Shown: positions 36,197 through 44,773 of the stretch, piece after piece
Position numbering within the stretch: position 1 is the first letter of the stretch
Layout of the letters: every line of letters begins with the position of its first letter
Source of the DNA: a virus
Length of the DNA: 64,000 nucleotides
Direction: 5' to 3' (one strand)
Virus record (IMG/VR): IMGVR_UViG_3300017788_002882
Location: 37,717-101,716 of that record
Notes under the pieces: model-generated
Databases searched by the model: none
The model's input: the letters and a program-made list of their open reading frames with translations, nothing else
What the model was told of the DNA's origin: nothing
Translations under genes and position numbers: made by a program

Positions 36197-36205
36197 ATGA
36201 ACGAT

Positions 36206-36613
36206 TTATTCCCAACTTATACCCCAATCTTTGAACTCCGCAGCCAAACAATCAGTTTTATAATCTTTTCTGCCACCTACAATTTCTTGTATTCTATTTT
36301 TTGCTGTGTTACGAACTCCATTCAATCCATGAGTCAGTTCCAAATTATTTCCCTCTTTAATTCCTTTTCTGTAATTAGATTCATTGTGCCATATATGTAA
36401 ATTAGTCTGAGCTAAAACTACAATCGATCTTAAAGTCTTTGCGTCAATCACCACATTTTTTTCTTTAAGAATCAAATCAATATCATGTTCAATGTCTCTA
36501 ATTTCTTGTGCGTATTCCTCTTTATGTTCGGGAATAAAAACTTCTTTCAACTGAGAAATACTTAATCTGTCAATCAGTTCCGCTAATGTTGGTAGGTACT
36601 TTCTTTTTTCCAT
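36206..36613 (-). CDS. Conserved-looking phage protein of unknown function
   Basis: 135 residues, predicted mostly helical. MEKRKYLPTLAELIDRLSIS and QLKEVFIPEHKEEYAQEIRD start the protein; an Asp/His-rich central part (EIRDIEHDIDLIL) is followed by NLHIWHNESNYRKGIKEGNN and a basic C-terminal half. I recall similar short proteins near phage glycan genes, but cannot name a function and have no search result. It is one base from the GDP-mannose dehydratase gene and nine from the oxygenase gene, so it is probably in the same operon. Confidence 0.6.
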   Translation of the reverse strand: MEKRKYLPTLAELIDRLSISQLKEVFIPEHKEEYAQEIRDIEHDIDLILKEKNVVIDAKTLRSIVVLAQTNLHIWHNESNYRKGIKEGNNLELTHGLNGVRNTAKNRIQEIVGGRKDYKTDCLAAEFKDWGISWE

Positions 36614-36614
36614 T

Positions 36615-37622
36615 TTATCTATTTAAAAATTTTCTTCCTTTATTAATTCTATCTCTCCAATATTCCAATAAATCATCCATTGTTTGATTGAAGTTTATTG
36701 TCGGCTCCCACCCTGTCATCTCTCTAAATTTTGTTGTATCAGGTATTTGTAAATCTGCGTCAATAGGTCTAAGACGACTTTTATCAACAACAATATCTAT
36801 ATCTTTCACTGTAGATTTAGAAATAAGATAATTCAAAGTATCTCCCACTTTACATGTATGAGTACCACCAATATTATAATATGCACCAGGTGATGGATTG
36901 ATGTTCAATAACATCCAATATGCTCTCACTGCGTCTCTAACATCGGCATAAGTTCGAAGGGAGTCTAAATTACCCACAAATATTTGCGGTTGTTGTAACC
37001 CATGTTCAATCATTGCAATTTGTTTTGCGAAAGTTGATTCGTGAAAAACATCACCTCTCCTTGGACCTGTATGTGTAAACATTCTAGTCGTCATTACCAT
37101 CATTTTGTATGCTTCTCCGTAATACCTTCCGATTAAATCAGTTCCAACTTTTGAAATCGCATATGGTGATGCTGGGTGTAAGGAACATTCCTCATTGATG
37201 GGTAATTTTTCTTTTGGAACTCTCCCGAAAATTTCGCTCGATGCACAAACATGAATGTAAGCGTTTTTATGTGGGGATTTTCTGATGGCTTCTAATAAAT
37301 TTGCAGTCCCAATTATGTTCGTCTGCAAAGTTTCAATCGGGGAATCAAAACTTGTTTGCGGGTATGATTGAGCCCCAAGGTGAAAAACATAATCAGGTTT
37401 GGAAATTTCTATTGCATTAACAATTGAACTGTAATCATTTAAATCTCCATAAATCAGTTTTATCCTGTCCGTAGTGTTAATCACCTCAGTTAAATGTTCA
37501 ATGTTGTCCATTGATTCATTCCATCTACAAAATCCATATATTTTCATATCAGTTTTCTCTAATAAGAAATCCAACATATGTGATCCCACCATTCCTAAAA
37601 CACCAGTTATTAATATATTCAT
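36615..37622 (-). CDS. gmd: GDP-mannose 4,6-dehydratase
   Basis: 335 residues. The short-chain dehydrogenase fold starts MNILITGVLGMVGSHMLDFL with the GxxGxxG NAD(P)-binding loop. DYVFHLGAQSYPQTSFDSPI, ASSEIFG (catalytic Ser/Glu region), SPYAISKVGTDLIGRYYG with YxxxK, TTRMFTHTGPRRGDVF and LDSLRTYADVRDAV are as in GDP-mannose 4,6-dehydratases. It would make GDP-4-keto-6-deoxymannose, the entry point for GDP-fucose, perosamine and colitose. Together with the ColD-like gene at 41406-42593 and the reductases between, this suggests GDP-colitose. GDP-mannose must come from the host. Confidence 0.85.
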   Translation of the reverse strand: MNILITGVLGMVGSHMLDFLLEKTDMKIYGFCRWNESMDNIEHLTEVINTTDRIKLIYGDLNDYSSIVNAIEISKPDYVFHLGAQSYPQTSFDSPIETLQTNIIGTANLLEAIRKSPHKNAYIHVCASSEIFGRVPKEKLPINEECSLHPASPYAISKVGTDLIGRYYGEAYKMMVMTTRMFTHTGPRRGDVFHESTFAKQIAMIEHGLQQPQIFVGNLDSLRTYADVRDAVRAYWMLLNINPSPGAYYNIGGTHTCKVGDTLNYLISKSTVKDIDIVVDKSRLRPIDADLQIPDTTKFREMTGWEPTINFNQTMDDLLEYWRDRINKGRKFLNR

Positions 37623-37635
37623 AATTTAATTTTTT

Positions 37636-38802
37636 TTAAGCATTTTCATATATCTCTCTGAAAATATTTGCCGTCAAACTCCAATTATAATCAATTCCAA
37701 ATGCATCACAATATCCGATATCAAAATCTTTAAGTATAATTCTGTAGGTTTCTTTATTTTCTTTTATCAATAATTTTAATTTTTCGGGAATAAACAAATC
37801 GTTATAAACGATATTGGTTAGTGTAATCACGTTAGACCAAGCAATACTTCCAACAGAATCTTTTACTTCATTGTAATTTTTATCTCTAATCCCAATTAAG
37901 TTATCTATAATACCTAAACACCTTAATTTCATAGAATCGGTGTTATCGAAATCATAGTTGAATATTGGGCCATATAAACCTAATCCATATTTTGACAAAT
38001 TTTTATTTTGCCCTTTGTTACCCAATATTAAAAAAGGGTTTCCTAATAAAACCCCTCGGAATGTTTTTTCAGTATGAAAAATAAATTCATTTGGTTTGTC
38101 ATCAATACCGAATGATTCCAAACGTGGTGCGGTTTCGGTTACAACATCGATTAAATTGTTTACGTTTAGTAACTCATATGAATAAACTTTATGAGGTTTG
38201 TTATAGTCCCGACTTTCTTCAAGAGTTAATTTTCTTTCCTTAAAATATTCATAGGGCCAATTATCTTGAACATGTGCCCACGTATTAACCCCATAATCGA
38301 ATAATCCAAATTTACATAAATAATCCATAAACTCGGCTCGGTGACTTCTTACATGATTATTCAAATTCAAGTAGAGTTTTTTTATTATCTTGTTTGGATT
38401 GTATAATTCCATTGGGGTCTTCCCATAATTTTCAATCAAGGCATAGAAAGTGTAATGTAATAGTGCGGTAGGCCAAAAAAGTACTTCGAAATTTTTGATT
38501 GGGTTTGTATTCAGATTCGAGTAAGCCTCACTGAAATCACAACCGACAAGAAGGAAGCACCTTATATCGTATTTTGTTAAAATATTTTCAAAATTACTCA
38601 CATCTTCCAAATGACTCGGGTTAGAAATATAATCATGCCTCAAGTAATCATGAAACCTGTTATCCGATTCTTCCCATGGTTGCCAAATTATTACATGGTT
38701 ACTCGGTTTTATTTTTTCTATAACATGAGTAATATCTGAGAGATTTTTGGATAAATTCGGGAAAATGATGAGTACATCTTTTATAAACTTATATGAAACC
38801 AT
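37636..38802 (-). CDS. Unassigned protein, [IL][ST]EK family member 3
   Basis: 388 residues. KKLYLNLNNHVRSHRAEFMD and later FIFHTEKTFRGVLLGNPFLI with GNKGQNKNLSKYGLGLYGPI, followed by NYDFDNTDSMK. It keeps the family pattern (Asn...His-Arg block, TEK motif, a P/F/I strand and an acidic DxDN in place of SYD), although the TEK segment is less typical. Length equals that of 24047-25213. No catalytic function proven; GT-B-like transferase suspected. It lies between two deoxysugar genes. Confidence 0.6.
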   Translation of the reverse strand: MVSYKFIKDVLIIFPNLSKNLSDITHVIEKIKPSNHVIIWQPWEESDNRFHDYLRHDYISNPSHLEDVSNFENILTKYDIRCFLLVGCDFSEAYSNLNTNPIKNFEVLFWPTALLHYTFYALIENYGKTPMELYNPNKIIKKLYLNLNNHVRSHRAEFMDYLCKFGLFDYGVNTWAHVQDNWPYEYFKERKLTLEESRDYNKPHKVYSYELLNVNNLIDVVTETAPRLESFGIDDKPNEFIFHTEKTFRGVLLGNPFLILGNKGQNKNLSKYGLGLYGPIFNYDFDNTDSMKLRCLGIIDNLIGIRDKNYNEVKDSVGSIAWSNVITLTNIVYNDLFIPEKLKLLIKENKETYRIILKDFDIGYCDAFGIDYNWSLTANIFREIYENA

Positions 38803-38820
38803 TTTTTTTCCAATAATAAA

Positions 38821-39777
38821 TCAAACTTTATGAAGTTTGAACCATTCAATTGTTTCTTTTATTCCTTGTTCAAAAAAGTATGATGGTTCAAATTCTAATT
38901 CATTTTTTATTCGTTCAATACTCACCGCTCTAAATGGAATTGTTGTGGGTTTGGAATCATCCCAAACAACTTCAGGATTTAGTTCACTAACTTTAACAAT
39001 TGTATCCACAATTTGACCAATAGATATTCCACCACCATATCCCAAATTATATGGTCTCATAGATTCTCCTTTTTCCAAAATCAATAAACAACCTTTAACA
39101 ACGTCCTTTACATAAAGAAAGTCCCTAACAACATCAGGTGACCCCCATACTACAAATGGGTTCTCACCGCTCAATAATCGTTTTATTAATGCGGGTACAA
39201 CATGGCAAGTTTTTAAATCAAAATTATCATAAGGTCCAAAAATTGCAGTCCCTCTTGCAATACAGATTTCCATTTCACCCAAACGTGATACGTGTTCCAT
39301 GAGTTTTTCTCTATATCTTCTCATCCACCCATACCCATAATAAGATTTATAAGGTTCATCAATCCAAAACTCATCTTCGGTCAATGGTCTTCTTATGTCG
39401 GGATAGCCAGTGGAACTATTTAAATCTAAGAATCTTTTTACTTTTGATTTGTAAGATGCTTCTAACACATTTCCAATTATTTGTATTTGATTCAGAGAAA
39501 TTTGTACGTCTGTTGGAACTGTCGATGGATGTGCTATTTGTCCTGCACAATGAATTACGTAATCTGACCCTTCAACAAGTTTGAAACAATCTTTCAGTTT
39601 TGTTAAGTCCAAATTTTCATGAACGAAAATATCATCATGACTATACTGTAATGGAGATTTGTGAGTATGTGTTACAACTTTTGCTCCTTGATTTACAAGT
39701 TCAATCAAATAATGAGTACCAATGAATCCTGACCCACCTGTGACTACAACTTTTTTATTTTTAAAAAAATCTTTCAT
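38821..39777 (-). CDS. NAD(P)-dependent epimerase/reductase (GDP-fucose-synthase-like)
   Basis: 318 residues. KVVVTGGSGFIGTHYLIELV is the Rossmann start; DYVIHCAGQIAHPS, FLDLNSSTGYPD and YYGYGWMRRYREK follow, so the catalytic Tyr-x-x-x-Lys appears as Tyr-x-x-x-Arg. C-terminal segments RGTAIFGPYDNFDL, GSPDVVRDFLYVKDVVKGCL and YNLGYGGGISIGQI are as in GDP-fucose synthases/epimerases. The Arg substitution may weaken catalysis. Candidate for the ColC-type step, or a divergent partner of 40442-41413. Confidence 0.8.
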   Translation of the reverse strand: MKDFFKNKKVVVTGGSGFIGTHYLIELVNQGAKVVTHTHKSPLQYSHDDIFVHENLDLTKLKDCFKLVEGSDYVIHCAGQIAHPSTVPTDVQISLNQIQIIGNVLEASYKSKVKRFLDLNSSTGYPDIRRPLTEDEFWIDEPYKSYYGYGWMRRYREKLMEHVSRLGEMEICIARGTAIFGPYDNFDLKTCHVVPALIKRLLSGENPFVVWGSPDVVRDFLYVKDVVKGCLLILEKGESMRPYNLGYGGGISIGQIVDTIVKVSELNPEVVWDDSKPTTIPFRAVSIERIKNELEFEPSYFFEQGIKETIEWFKLHKV

Positions 39778-40445
39778 ATCAATTTATTTGTTTCGATATA
39801 TCTTTTGTATGAAATTTCACGTTTTCCTATTCCTATTGCGTCATCCAAAAATAAATCACATGGGTCATTGTGAATATAATTTGACAATGAACTACCATAT
39901 AATAATTCATTTTTCACAAAAATTAAGTTTCCCGTCATACAAACTAACGAATAATCCTTAGTTTTAGCTAAATCAACAGTCGACTTGAAACTACTACTGA
40001 AAGTTTTACCATCATAGACATGTACAGTCTGACAATCGAAAAAGGGATTTATTTCTATAACAACAACATTAGGAGTATAATCATTAAGACTATTCCATAT
40101 ATAATAGTCATTTCCGTCAATATCAATACTAAGTATGTCAAAATTTAATTCCAAACCAGTTTTTTTCAAAACATTATCCAATCGACTATCTCCAAGTGGA
40201 GTTATTTCTTCGTAAATAATTATACCCCCCTCTAACTGTGGTAAATGAAAAGGATTTTTATCAATATAAACTCCATACCATCCGTAGTTTTGAACTAAAT
40301 TATATGTATTGGAGAAAATAAGATGATTCATTCCTACCTCACAACACTGTTTGTTATTCAACTTTAACTCATCGATTAAAAATTGCAAAACTCCATCTTC
40401 TCCATACTGAGAATATATTGAATATGAATTGTCAATTATTTTCAA
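39774..40445 (-). CDS. FkbM-family methyltransferase (TTG start)
   Basis: 223 residues. The best start is a TTG at 40445; no ATG lies near the conserved N-terminus (MKIIDNSYSIYSQYGEDGVL), whose SQYGEDGV matches this FkbM subgroup. CCEVGMNHLIFSNTYNLVQN is the SAM motif region, GWYGVYIDKNP the strand-2 acidic region, and FDILSIDIDGNDYYIWNSLN the later Asp/Gly motif. The stop of the upstream epimerase gene overlaps the TTG, so translation is probably coupled. Probable O-methyltransferase on a sugar. C-terminus NKLI. Confidence 0.8.
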   Translation of the reverse strand: MKIIDNSYSIYSQYGEDGVLQFLIDELKLNNKQCCEVGMNHLIFSNTYNLVQNYGWYGVYIDKNPFHLPQLEGGIIIYEEITPLGDSRLDNVLKKTGLELNFDILSIDIDGNDYYIWNSLNDYTPNVVVIEINPFFDCQTVHVYDGKTFSSSFKSTVDLAKTKDYSLVCMTGNLIFVKNELLYGSSLSNYIHNDPCDLFLDDAIGIGKREISYKRYIETNKLI

Positions 40446-41413
40446 TGATTTACAAAAGGGTTGTAACGCTTATCTAAAATGTCTTTATTATTAAGGAACC
40501 AATCTGTAGTTTTTTGAATACCATCTTCCAAAGAAATTTGATTTTTGAAACCATATTTCTTCATTTTATTCATACTCATCAATCTTTTTTTATCACCACT
40601 TGGTATATCTGTGTGCCACTTTACATCAATTTTTCTACCAGAGTGTTTAATGACTAATTCAACTAATTCCTTTATTGAATTTCCTTCTCCTGAACCCAAA
40701 TTGACTGGTTCGGTAATTTTATTTTCAACCGCGAATATCATACCATCAGCAACATCTTCAGCGTGAATGAAATCACGGATTTGAGACCCATCTCCAAAAA
40801 CGTCTAAAACTTCGTTCTCTTGAACTTTGCGTATCAAAGAAGGCACAACCATTGCATTCGCTGGATTAAAGTTGTCATAGGGTCCGTAAACGTTTGCAGG
40901 CCTTACTATCGACACTCGGTTCCAACCATATTGTTTGGAGTAGGTTTCAGTCTGTAATTCCCCGATTCTTTTTGCCCATCCAGCATACATGTCGTTCGGT
41001 GATGGAAATGTACCCCACACACTTTCTTCATAAAAAATTTCAGAAGGAGCATAAACTCCAACTGAACTTGTAAACATATACCATTTGACATCAGACTCAA
41101 ATGCCGCCTGAGTCATATTGGTATTGAACTGTAACATTGGAACCATAAAATCAACAGGTTGATTCATACACATTACTGGAGAACCTTTCACTCCTGCTAA
41201 ATGAAAAATATAGTCTTTGCCCTTACAAATTTCCAAACAGTTATTGAAATGTCTTAGATCAGTTTTAACAAACTCTACATTATCAGGTAAATCTATCGGG
41301 TCGGTTAAATCTGCAATAGTAACCTGAGCCCCTCTATTCATTAATTTCTTGACAAGTTGTCTTCCTATCATTCCAGATCCGCCAGTCACTAATACTTTTT
41401 GATTTTCAAACAT
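40442..41413 (-). CDS. NAD(P)-dependent epimerase/reductase (GDP-fucose/colitose-synthase-like)
   Basis: 323 residues. KVLVTGGSGMIGRQLVKKLM with GxxGxxG, DYIFHLAGVKGSPVMCMNQP, MFTSSVGVYAPSEIFYEESV, PNDMYAGWAKRIGELQTETY with the intact Tyr-x-x-x-Lys, then RPANVYGPYDNFNPANAMVV and FGDGSQIRDFIHAEDVADGM. These are as in GDP-4-keto-6-deoxymannose 3,5-epimerase/4-reductases and ColC. Adjacent to and overlapping the ColD-like gene, it is the best candidate for the final step to GDP-colitose. Confidence 0.83.
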   Translation of the reverse strand: MFENQKVLVTGGSGMIGRQLVKKLMNRGAQVTIADLTDPIDLPDNVEFVKTDLRHFNNCLEICKGKDYIFHLAGVKGSPVMCMNQPVDFMVPMLQFNTNMTQAAFESDVKWYMFTSSVGVYAPSEIFYEESVWGTFPSPNDMYAGWAKRIGELQTETYSKQYGWNRVSIVRPANVYGPYDNFNPANAMVVPSLIRKVQENEVLDVFGDGSQIRDFIHAEDVADGMIFAVENKITEPVNLGSGEGNSIKELVELVIKHSGRKIDVKWHTDIPSGDKKRLMSMNKMKKYGFKNQISLEDGIQKTTDWFLNNKDILDKRYNPFVNH

Positions 41414-42593
41414 CGTTTAATATTTTAGTAAGGTTTATAATTTGTTCATCAGTAAGGTCGATATGATTACCAATATAAAGTGAGTTATTGTGAACATAAT
41501 TTACAAAATCTAAATCTCCCACCACCTTGAAAGGAAAATTATCCAAATATGGTTGGTTTGCTTGATTTCCTCCACCAGCAGTTCCCAGTCTGTACTCTAT
41601 ACCTCTCAAATCCAAACTATCACAAACACTGTCAAAATCATCATTGATATGGAATCTATCTTTATAGAGAGGACGAATTATGAGAGGTAAAGCAAAACTA
41701 CTATTACCGTCGACATTGAATTCAGTAAAGTACTTTTCATTATCCAAATTTTGTAACCAAATTGACAAATTGTGTCTTCGTTTTTCAACGTAACTATCAA
41801 TTCTTTTCATCTGTTCAATCCCCAAAACAGCATTTAACTCCGTACTTCTCATATTGAATCCTGCAACTGCAAAAGTGAACAAAGGGTTAAGTTCAGGATA
41901 ATTTTGTTTATAATAATTTTGAGTTTCTTCAGACACTTCCCTTGTCATACCGTGAGACCTGAACAACTTTGACAACTCATCAATCTTTTCATTGTTTGTA
42001 CAAATCATACCACCCTCAATTGTTGTAATGTGGTGTCCGAAGTAGAATGAAAAAATGGAAATATCTCCGAAAGTTCCAACTTTTTTACCATCATAAGTCG
42101 CCCCATGAGCCTCACAACAATCCTCTATTAACAATATATCATTCTCTTTAGCAATTCTGATAATTTCTTCATTAATCCCGTTGAACCCCAAACAATGAAC
42201 CAAAACTATCGCCTTAGTTTTCTTGGTAATTGCTTTCTTAATATTTTCTGAAGTAATTGCCAAATTATCCAAAGAAATATCAACAAACACGGGAGTCATT
42301 CCCAATTGAACCACGGAAGAAATGTCTGACACCCAGCCCAATGGGGGCACAATGACTTCACCAATTCCTTTGAGTTCTTTGACAATTGCGATTGACAGAA
42401 AATTTCCAGAGTTTCCTGAGTTCAACATTGTACTATGTTTAACCCCCAACCAATTACTCCAAATTTTCTCAAATTCTTGTACTTTGACTCCGTTTGTTAA
42501 TCTTTGATTTGATAAAATAAAACTCGACAAAACTTCTCTGTCTTCCCGACTAACATTGTCATTAATCAAAGGCCAATTATAAGTCTTTCCCAT
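41406..42593 (-). CDS. colD: ColD-like GDP-4-keto-6-deoxymannose 3-dehydratase
   Basis: 395 residues, full-length DegT/DnrJ/EryC1/StrS fold. Near 157-164 LIEDCCEAHGATYDGKKVG supplies the PLP-ring Asp, and at 181-195 FSFYFGHHITTIEGG stands in the place of the internal-lysine loop. In normal aminotransferases the loop has Lys (as in xxxxK.iTTGEGG); here the first His of the pair aligns with it. A His in that position is the hallmark of ColD, which removes the 3-hydroxyl of GDP-4-keto-6-deoxymannose using PLP and glutamate. With Gmd and two reductases nearby, GDP-colitose synthesis is strongly suggested. Confidence 0.83.
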   Translation of the reverse strand: MGKTYNWPLINDNVSREDREVLSSFILSNQRLTNGVKVQEFEKIWSNWLGVKHSTMLNSGNSGNFLSIAIVKELKGIGEVIVPPLGWVSDISSVVQLGMTPVFVDISLDNLAITSENIKKAITKKTKAIVLVHCLGFNGINEEIIRIAKENDILLIEDCCEAHGATYDGKKVGTFGDISIFSFYFGHHITTIEGGMICTNNEKIDELSKLFRSHGMTREVSEETQNYYKQNYPELNPLFTFAVAGFNMRSTELNAVLGIEQMKRIDSYVEKRRHNLSIWLQNLDNEKYFTEFNVDGNSSFALPLIIRPLYKDRFHINDDFDSVCDSLDLRGIEYRLGTAGGGNQANQPYLDNFPFKVVGDLDFVNYVHNNSLYIGNHIDLTDEQIINLTKILNDV

Positions 42594-42610
42594 AATAAGA
42601 AAAATAAAAT

Positions 42611-43345
42611 TTATTTGATTGAAGTCAAAGACTTATCTAATATTAATTTCAATAGATGAATAGGAATATTAATTGGATTATGTACCCCGATTGGATTCGG
42701 ATAAAAAATATCTTCGACACTAAATTTCATAGCTGTTAATATATCAGGAAGTTGATTGTCTCGTAAATGTTTCACAAAAAAAATGTCCTCCCAAACTCCT
42801 TCTTCGATTTCATGTTGCTTCAGGTATTTGATGGTTTTTGACTTTTTTCTAATAGACAATCCTCCATTCCCAATGAATTTACCCTCTTTAGGTTTGGACC
42901 AAGGAGCTCCAATAAAATCATATTTGAGAAAACTTTTAGGGATTTCTCTCAACAATAATGAATCTATTTGGAAATTGAGTATTGTTTCACCTTCAACCAA
43001 CTTCCAAAAATCCAAACTTTTCAATAACTCAGTATGCGATGTTTTGTCAATATCTTCAATGTCCAATTCAGTTAGAACAATATTTTTCCAATCACCAACA
43101 ATTTGTTCTATAAAATTTTTATTGCTCTTACTGTGAAAAATTTGTAACCCCCATTTAACTTCTTGGTTGTTCCTGTTTAAAAAATAAATGTGATTTTTTA
43201 AAATTTGTTCAAAATTAATAACTGTTCTATTCTCAATTATTATTGAATTAAATTTTGATTTTTTTTTCAATACAGGTATAAATCCTTTCGTTTTTTTTTC
43301 AAAATTTGTCAGAAATTCATTAAGTAATGAATGTTGGGGGGTCAT
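42611..43345 (-). CDS. DUF5672-type glycosyltransferase-like protein
   Basis: 244 residues. The C-terminal two thirds match the pattern of DUF5672 proteins: LNFQIDSLLLREIPKSFLKY, DFIGAPW, FIGNGGLSIRKKSKTIKYLK, VWEDIFFVKHLRDNQLP, and AMKFSVEDIFY. The FIGxPW...GNGGxSxR...EDxxF order is typical of these GT-A-like enzymes found in lipopolysaccharide and capsule loci. The N-terminal 85 residues are poorly conserved. Expected to transfer a hexose or similar. Immediately upstream in the operon is an SGNH gene. Confidence 0.78.
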   Translation of the reverse strand: MTPQHSLLNEFLTNFEKKTKGFIPVLKKKSKFNSIIIENRTVINFEQILKNHIYFLNRNNQEVKWGLQIFHSKSNKNFIEQIVGDWKNIVLTELDIEDIDKTSHTELLKSLDFWKLVEGETILNFQIDSLLLREIPKSFLKYDFIGAPWSKPKEGKFIGNGGLSIRKKSKTIKYLKQHEIEEGVWEDIFFVKHLRDNQLPDILTAMKFSVEDIFYPNPIGVHNPINIPIHLLKLILDKSLTSIK

Positions 43346-43349
43346 ATTT

Positions 43350-44123
43350 TTATATTAACTTATTTCCAATTATGTGTTTGTAAAATAATTCGTATTGAAC
43401 AAGGTGCGCTTTTTCTCCCATATGTGTATCAATTATTTCAAAATTAGTTTCTTCCGCAACTGTAACTCCTCCGAACTCGTAAAAAACGTCAAATATTGTT
43501 CTTTTCATACTAGCTCGATGTATCTGTATATGTTTTTCATATGGGATTTGGGGAGGCAAATTATTTATCATATCACCCAAAATATACTTTCTGTCAATTA
43601 ATCGTTCTGTTGGTAAATCATTTATTATGTCTACGTCTGCCGACCAAAAAAAAACTTCAAACCCTTTTGATTTTGAATATTCGAATATTAAATTTTCATT
43701 TTCATAAATTTCTTCGATACAAGGAGGAAGAAGTTTATGTAAAGCAATATCGTTTCTAGTGTCTTCTGAAATTACAGTTCCATCATGAGGATTACCTCCT
43801 AATCTCACCCATTTATAATTTCGGTCATCATCTGACCAAGTAACCCAACGAAACCTACTTGGATAGGTCCAATTTATAATCACTATATCATCTTTTTTAA
43901 ATTCATGAGAGTGTCTACAAATTGTTTGGAAAATTTCGGAATTAGACATACCACCAACTGCGTTATTAACCATTTCCATACCCAATTTTTCTGAAAGTAA
44001 TTCACCCCAACATGGAGGAAATTCTCCCCCACGATATTTTTTCCATTCTTTAAATGGTGGAAACGTTAAATCAAGTTTATGACCTTCGGTAAAACTATCT
44101 CCAAATAAATGTAACTTTTTCAT
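43350..44123 (-). CDS. SGNH/GDSL hydrolase-like protein
   Basis: 257 residues. KKLHLFGDSFTEGHKLDLTF has the GDSFT block I with Ser11; NNAVGGMSNSEIFQTICRHS gives block II/III Gly and Asn; FEIIDTHMGEKAHLVQYELF near the C-terminus contains the block V Asp and His. Between them a KKDDIVIINWTYPSRFRWVT segment resembles the PD.VLIMYTS region of the plus-strand trio. Part of a run of four SGNH-like genes. C-terminus NKLI. Confidence 0.8.
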   Translation of the reverse strand: MKKLHLFGDSFTEGHKLDLTFPPFKEWKKYRGGEFPPCWGELLSEKLGMEMVNNAVGGMSNSEIFQTICRHSHEFKKDDIVIINWTYPSRFRWVTWSDDDRNYKWVRLGGNPHDGTVISEDTRNDIALHKLLPPCIEEIYENENLIFEYSKSKGFEVFFWSADVDIINDLPTERLIDRKYILGDMINNLPPQIPYEKHIQIHRASMKRTIFDVFYEFGGVTVAEETNFEIIDTHMGEKAHLVQYELFYKHIIGNKLI

Positions 44124-44134
44124 TTTTTTGTATT

Positions 44135-44773
44135 CTAAATTTTATATTGAATTTTTTTGAAAATTTCTTCGGCAATCAATTTATAACCTAAAATATTCGG
44201 ATGATAATCTCCCCAAAAAAGATTCTCCTCATTTTTCCAAACACTTCTACTTTCATATTCCCAAACCGAAACATCGTTAGTAACTTCATATTCTCTTAAA
44301 ATATCCACCATAGTACCATTCGGATTTATAAAATAGTTAGGAAGTGTTGTTACATCGAAATCATTTTCATCTTTAAACGTAGGATAAAAACTATTAAAAT
44401 AAAATCGTTTATGTGAGTTTAGTAACTTTTCTAATTTTTTGAAAATTTCGACGGGGTTATTCTCAGGTTTTTTTACTCTGTATCTATGGGGATATGAAAA
44501 CATAATAATGAAAACATCTTCATCTTCAACCATTTTATCATCGAACAATATTTTTACTTCATTGTAAATGTCATGATTACCTGCCCCACAATACCCATTG
44601 TTCACAAATGGACAATTCAATTTTTCAGCGACATATCTCGGCCAAGAATTAAACTTTCTTAGATTGACAATGAAATTTTTTCCCTGAGTTGGATGTGGAT
44701 TTTCCTTATATTTGAGATTTGACTCAACTCCATGTCCTGCCGTCCAACTATCTCCAAACGCCAACAATCTCAT
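44135..44773 (-). CDS. SGNH/GDSL hydrolase-like protein
   Basis: 212 residues. RLLAFGDSWTAGHGVESNLK has block I; NNGYCGAGNHDIYNEVKILF block II/III; and NLFWGDYHPNILGYKLIAEE the clearest block V (Asp-Tyr-His) of all SGNH proteins here, so this one is the best candidate for an active catalytic triad. It overlaps the upstream gene by ATGA. Probably an O-acyl esterase or O-acyltransferase for glycans. Confidence 0.85.
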   Translation of the reverse strand: MRLLAFGDSWTAGHGVESNLKYKENPHPTQGKNFIVNLRKFNSWPRYVAEKLNCPFVNNGYCGAGNHDIYNEVKILFDDKMVEDEDVFIIMFSYPHRYRVKKPENNPVEIFKKLEKLLNSHKRFYFNSFYPTFKDENDFDVTTLPNYFINPNGTMVDILREYEVTNDVSVWEYESRSVWKNEENLFWGDYHPNILGYKLIAEEIFKKIQYKI

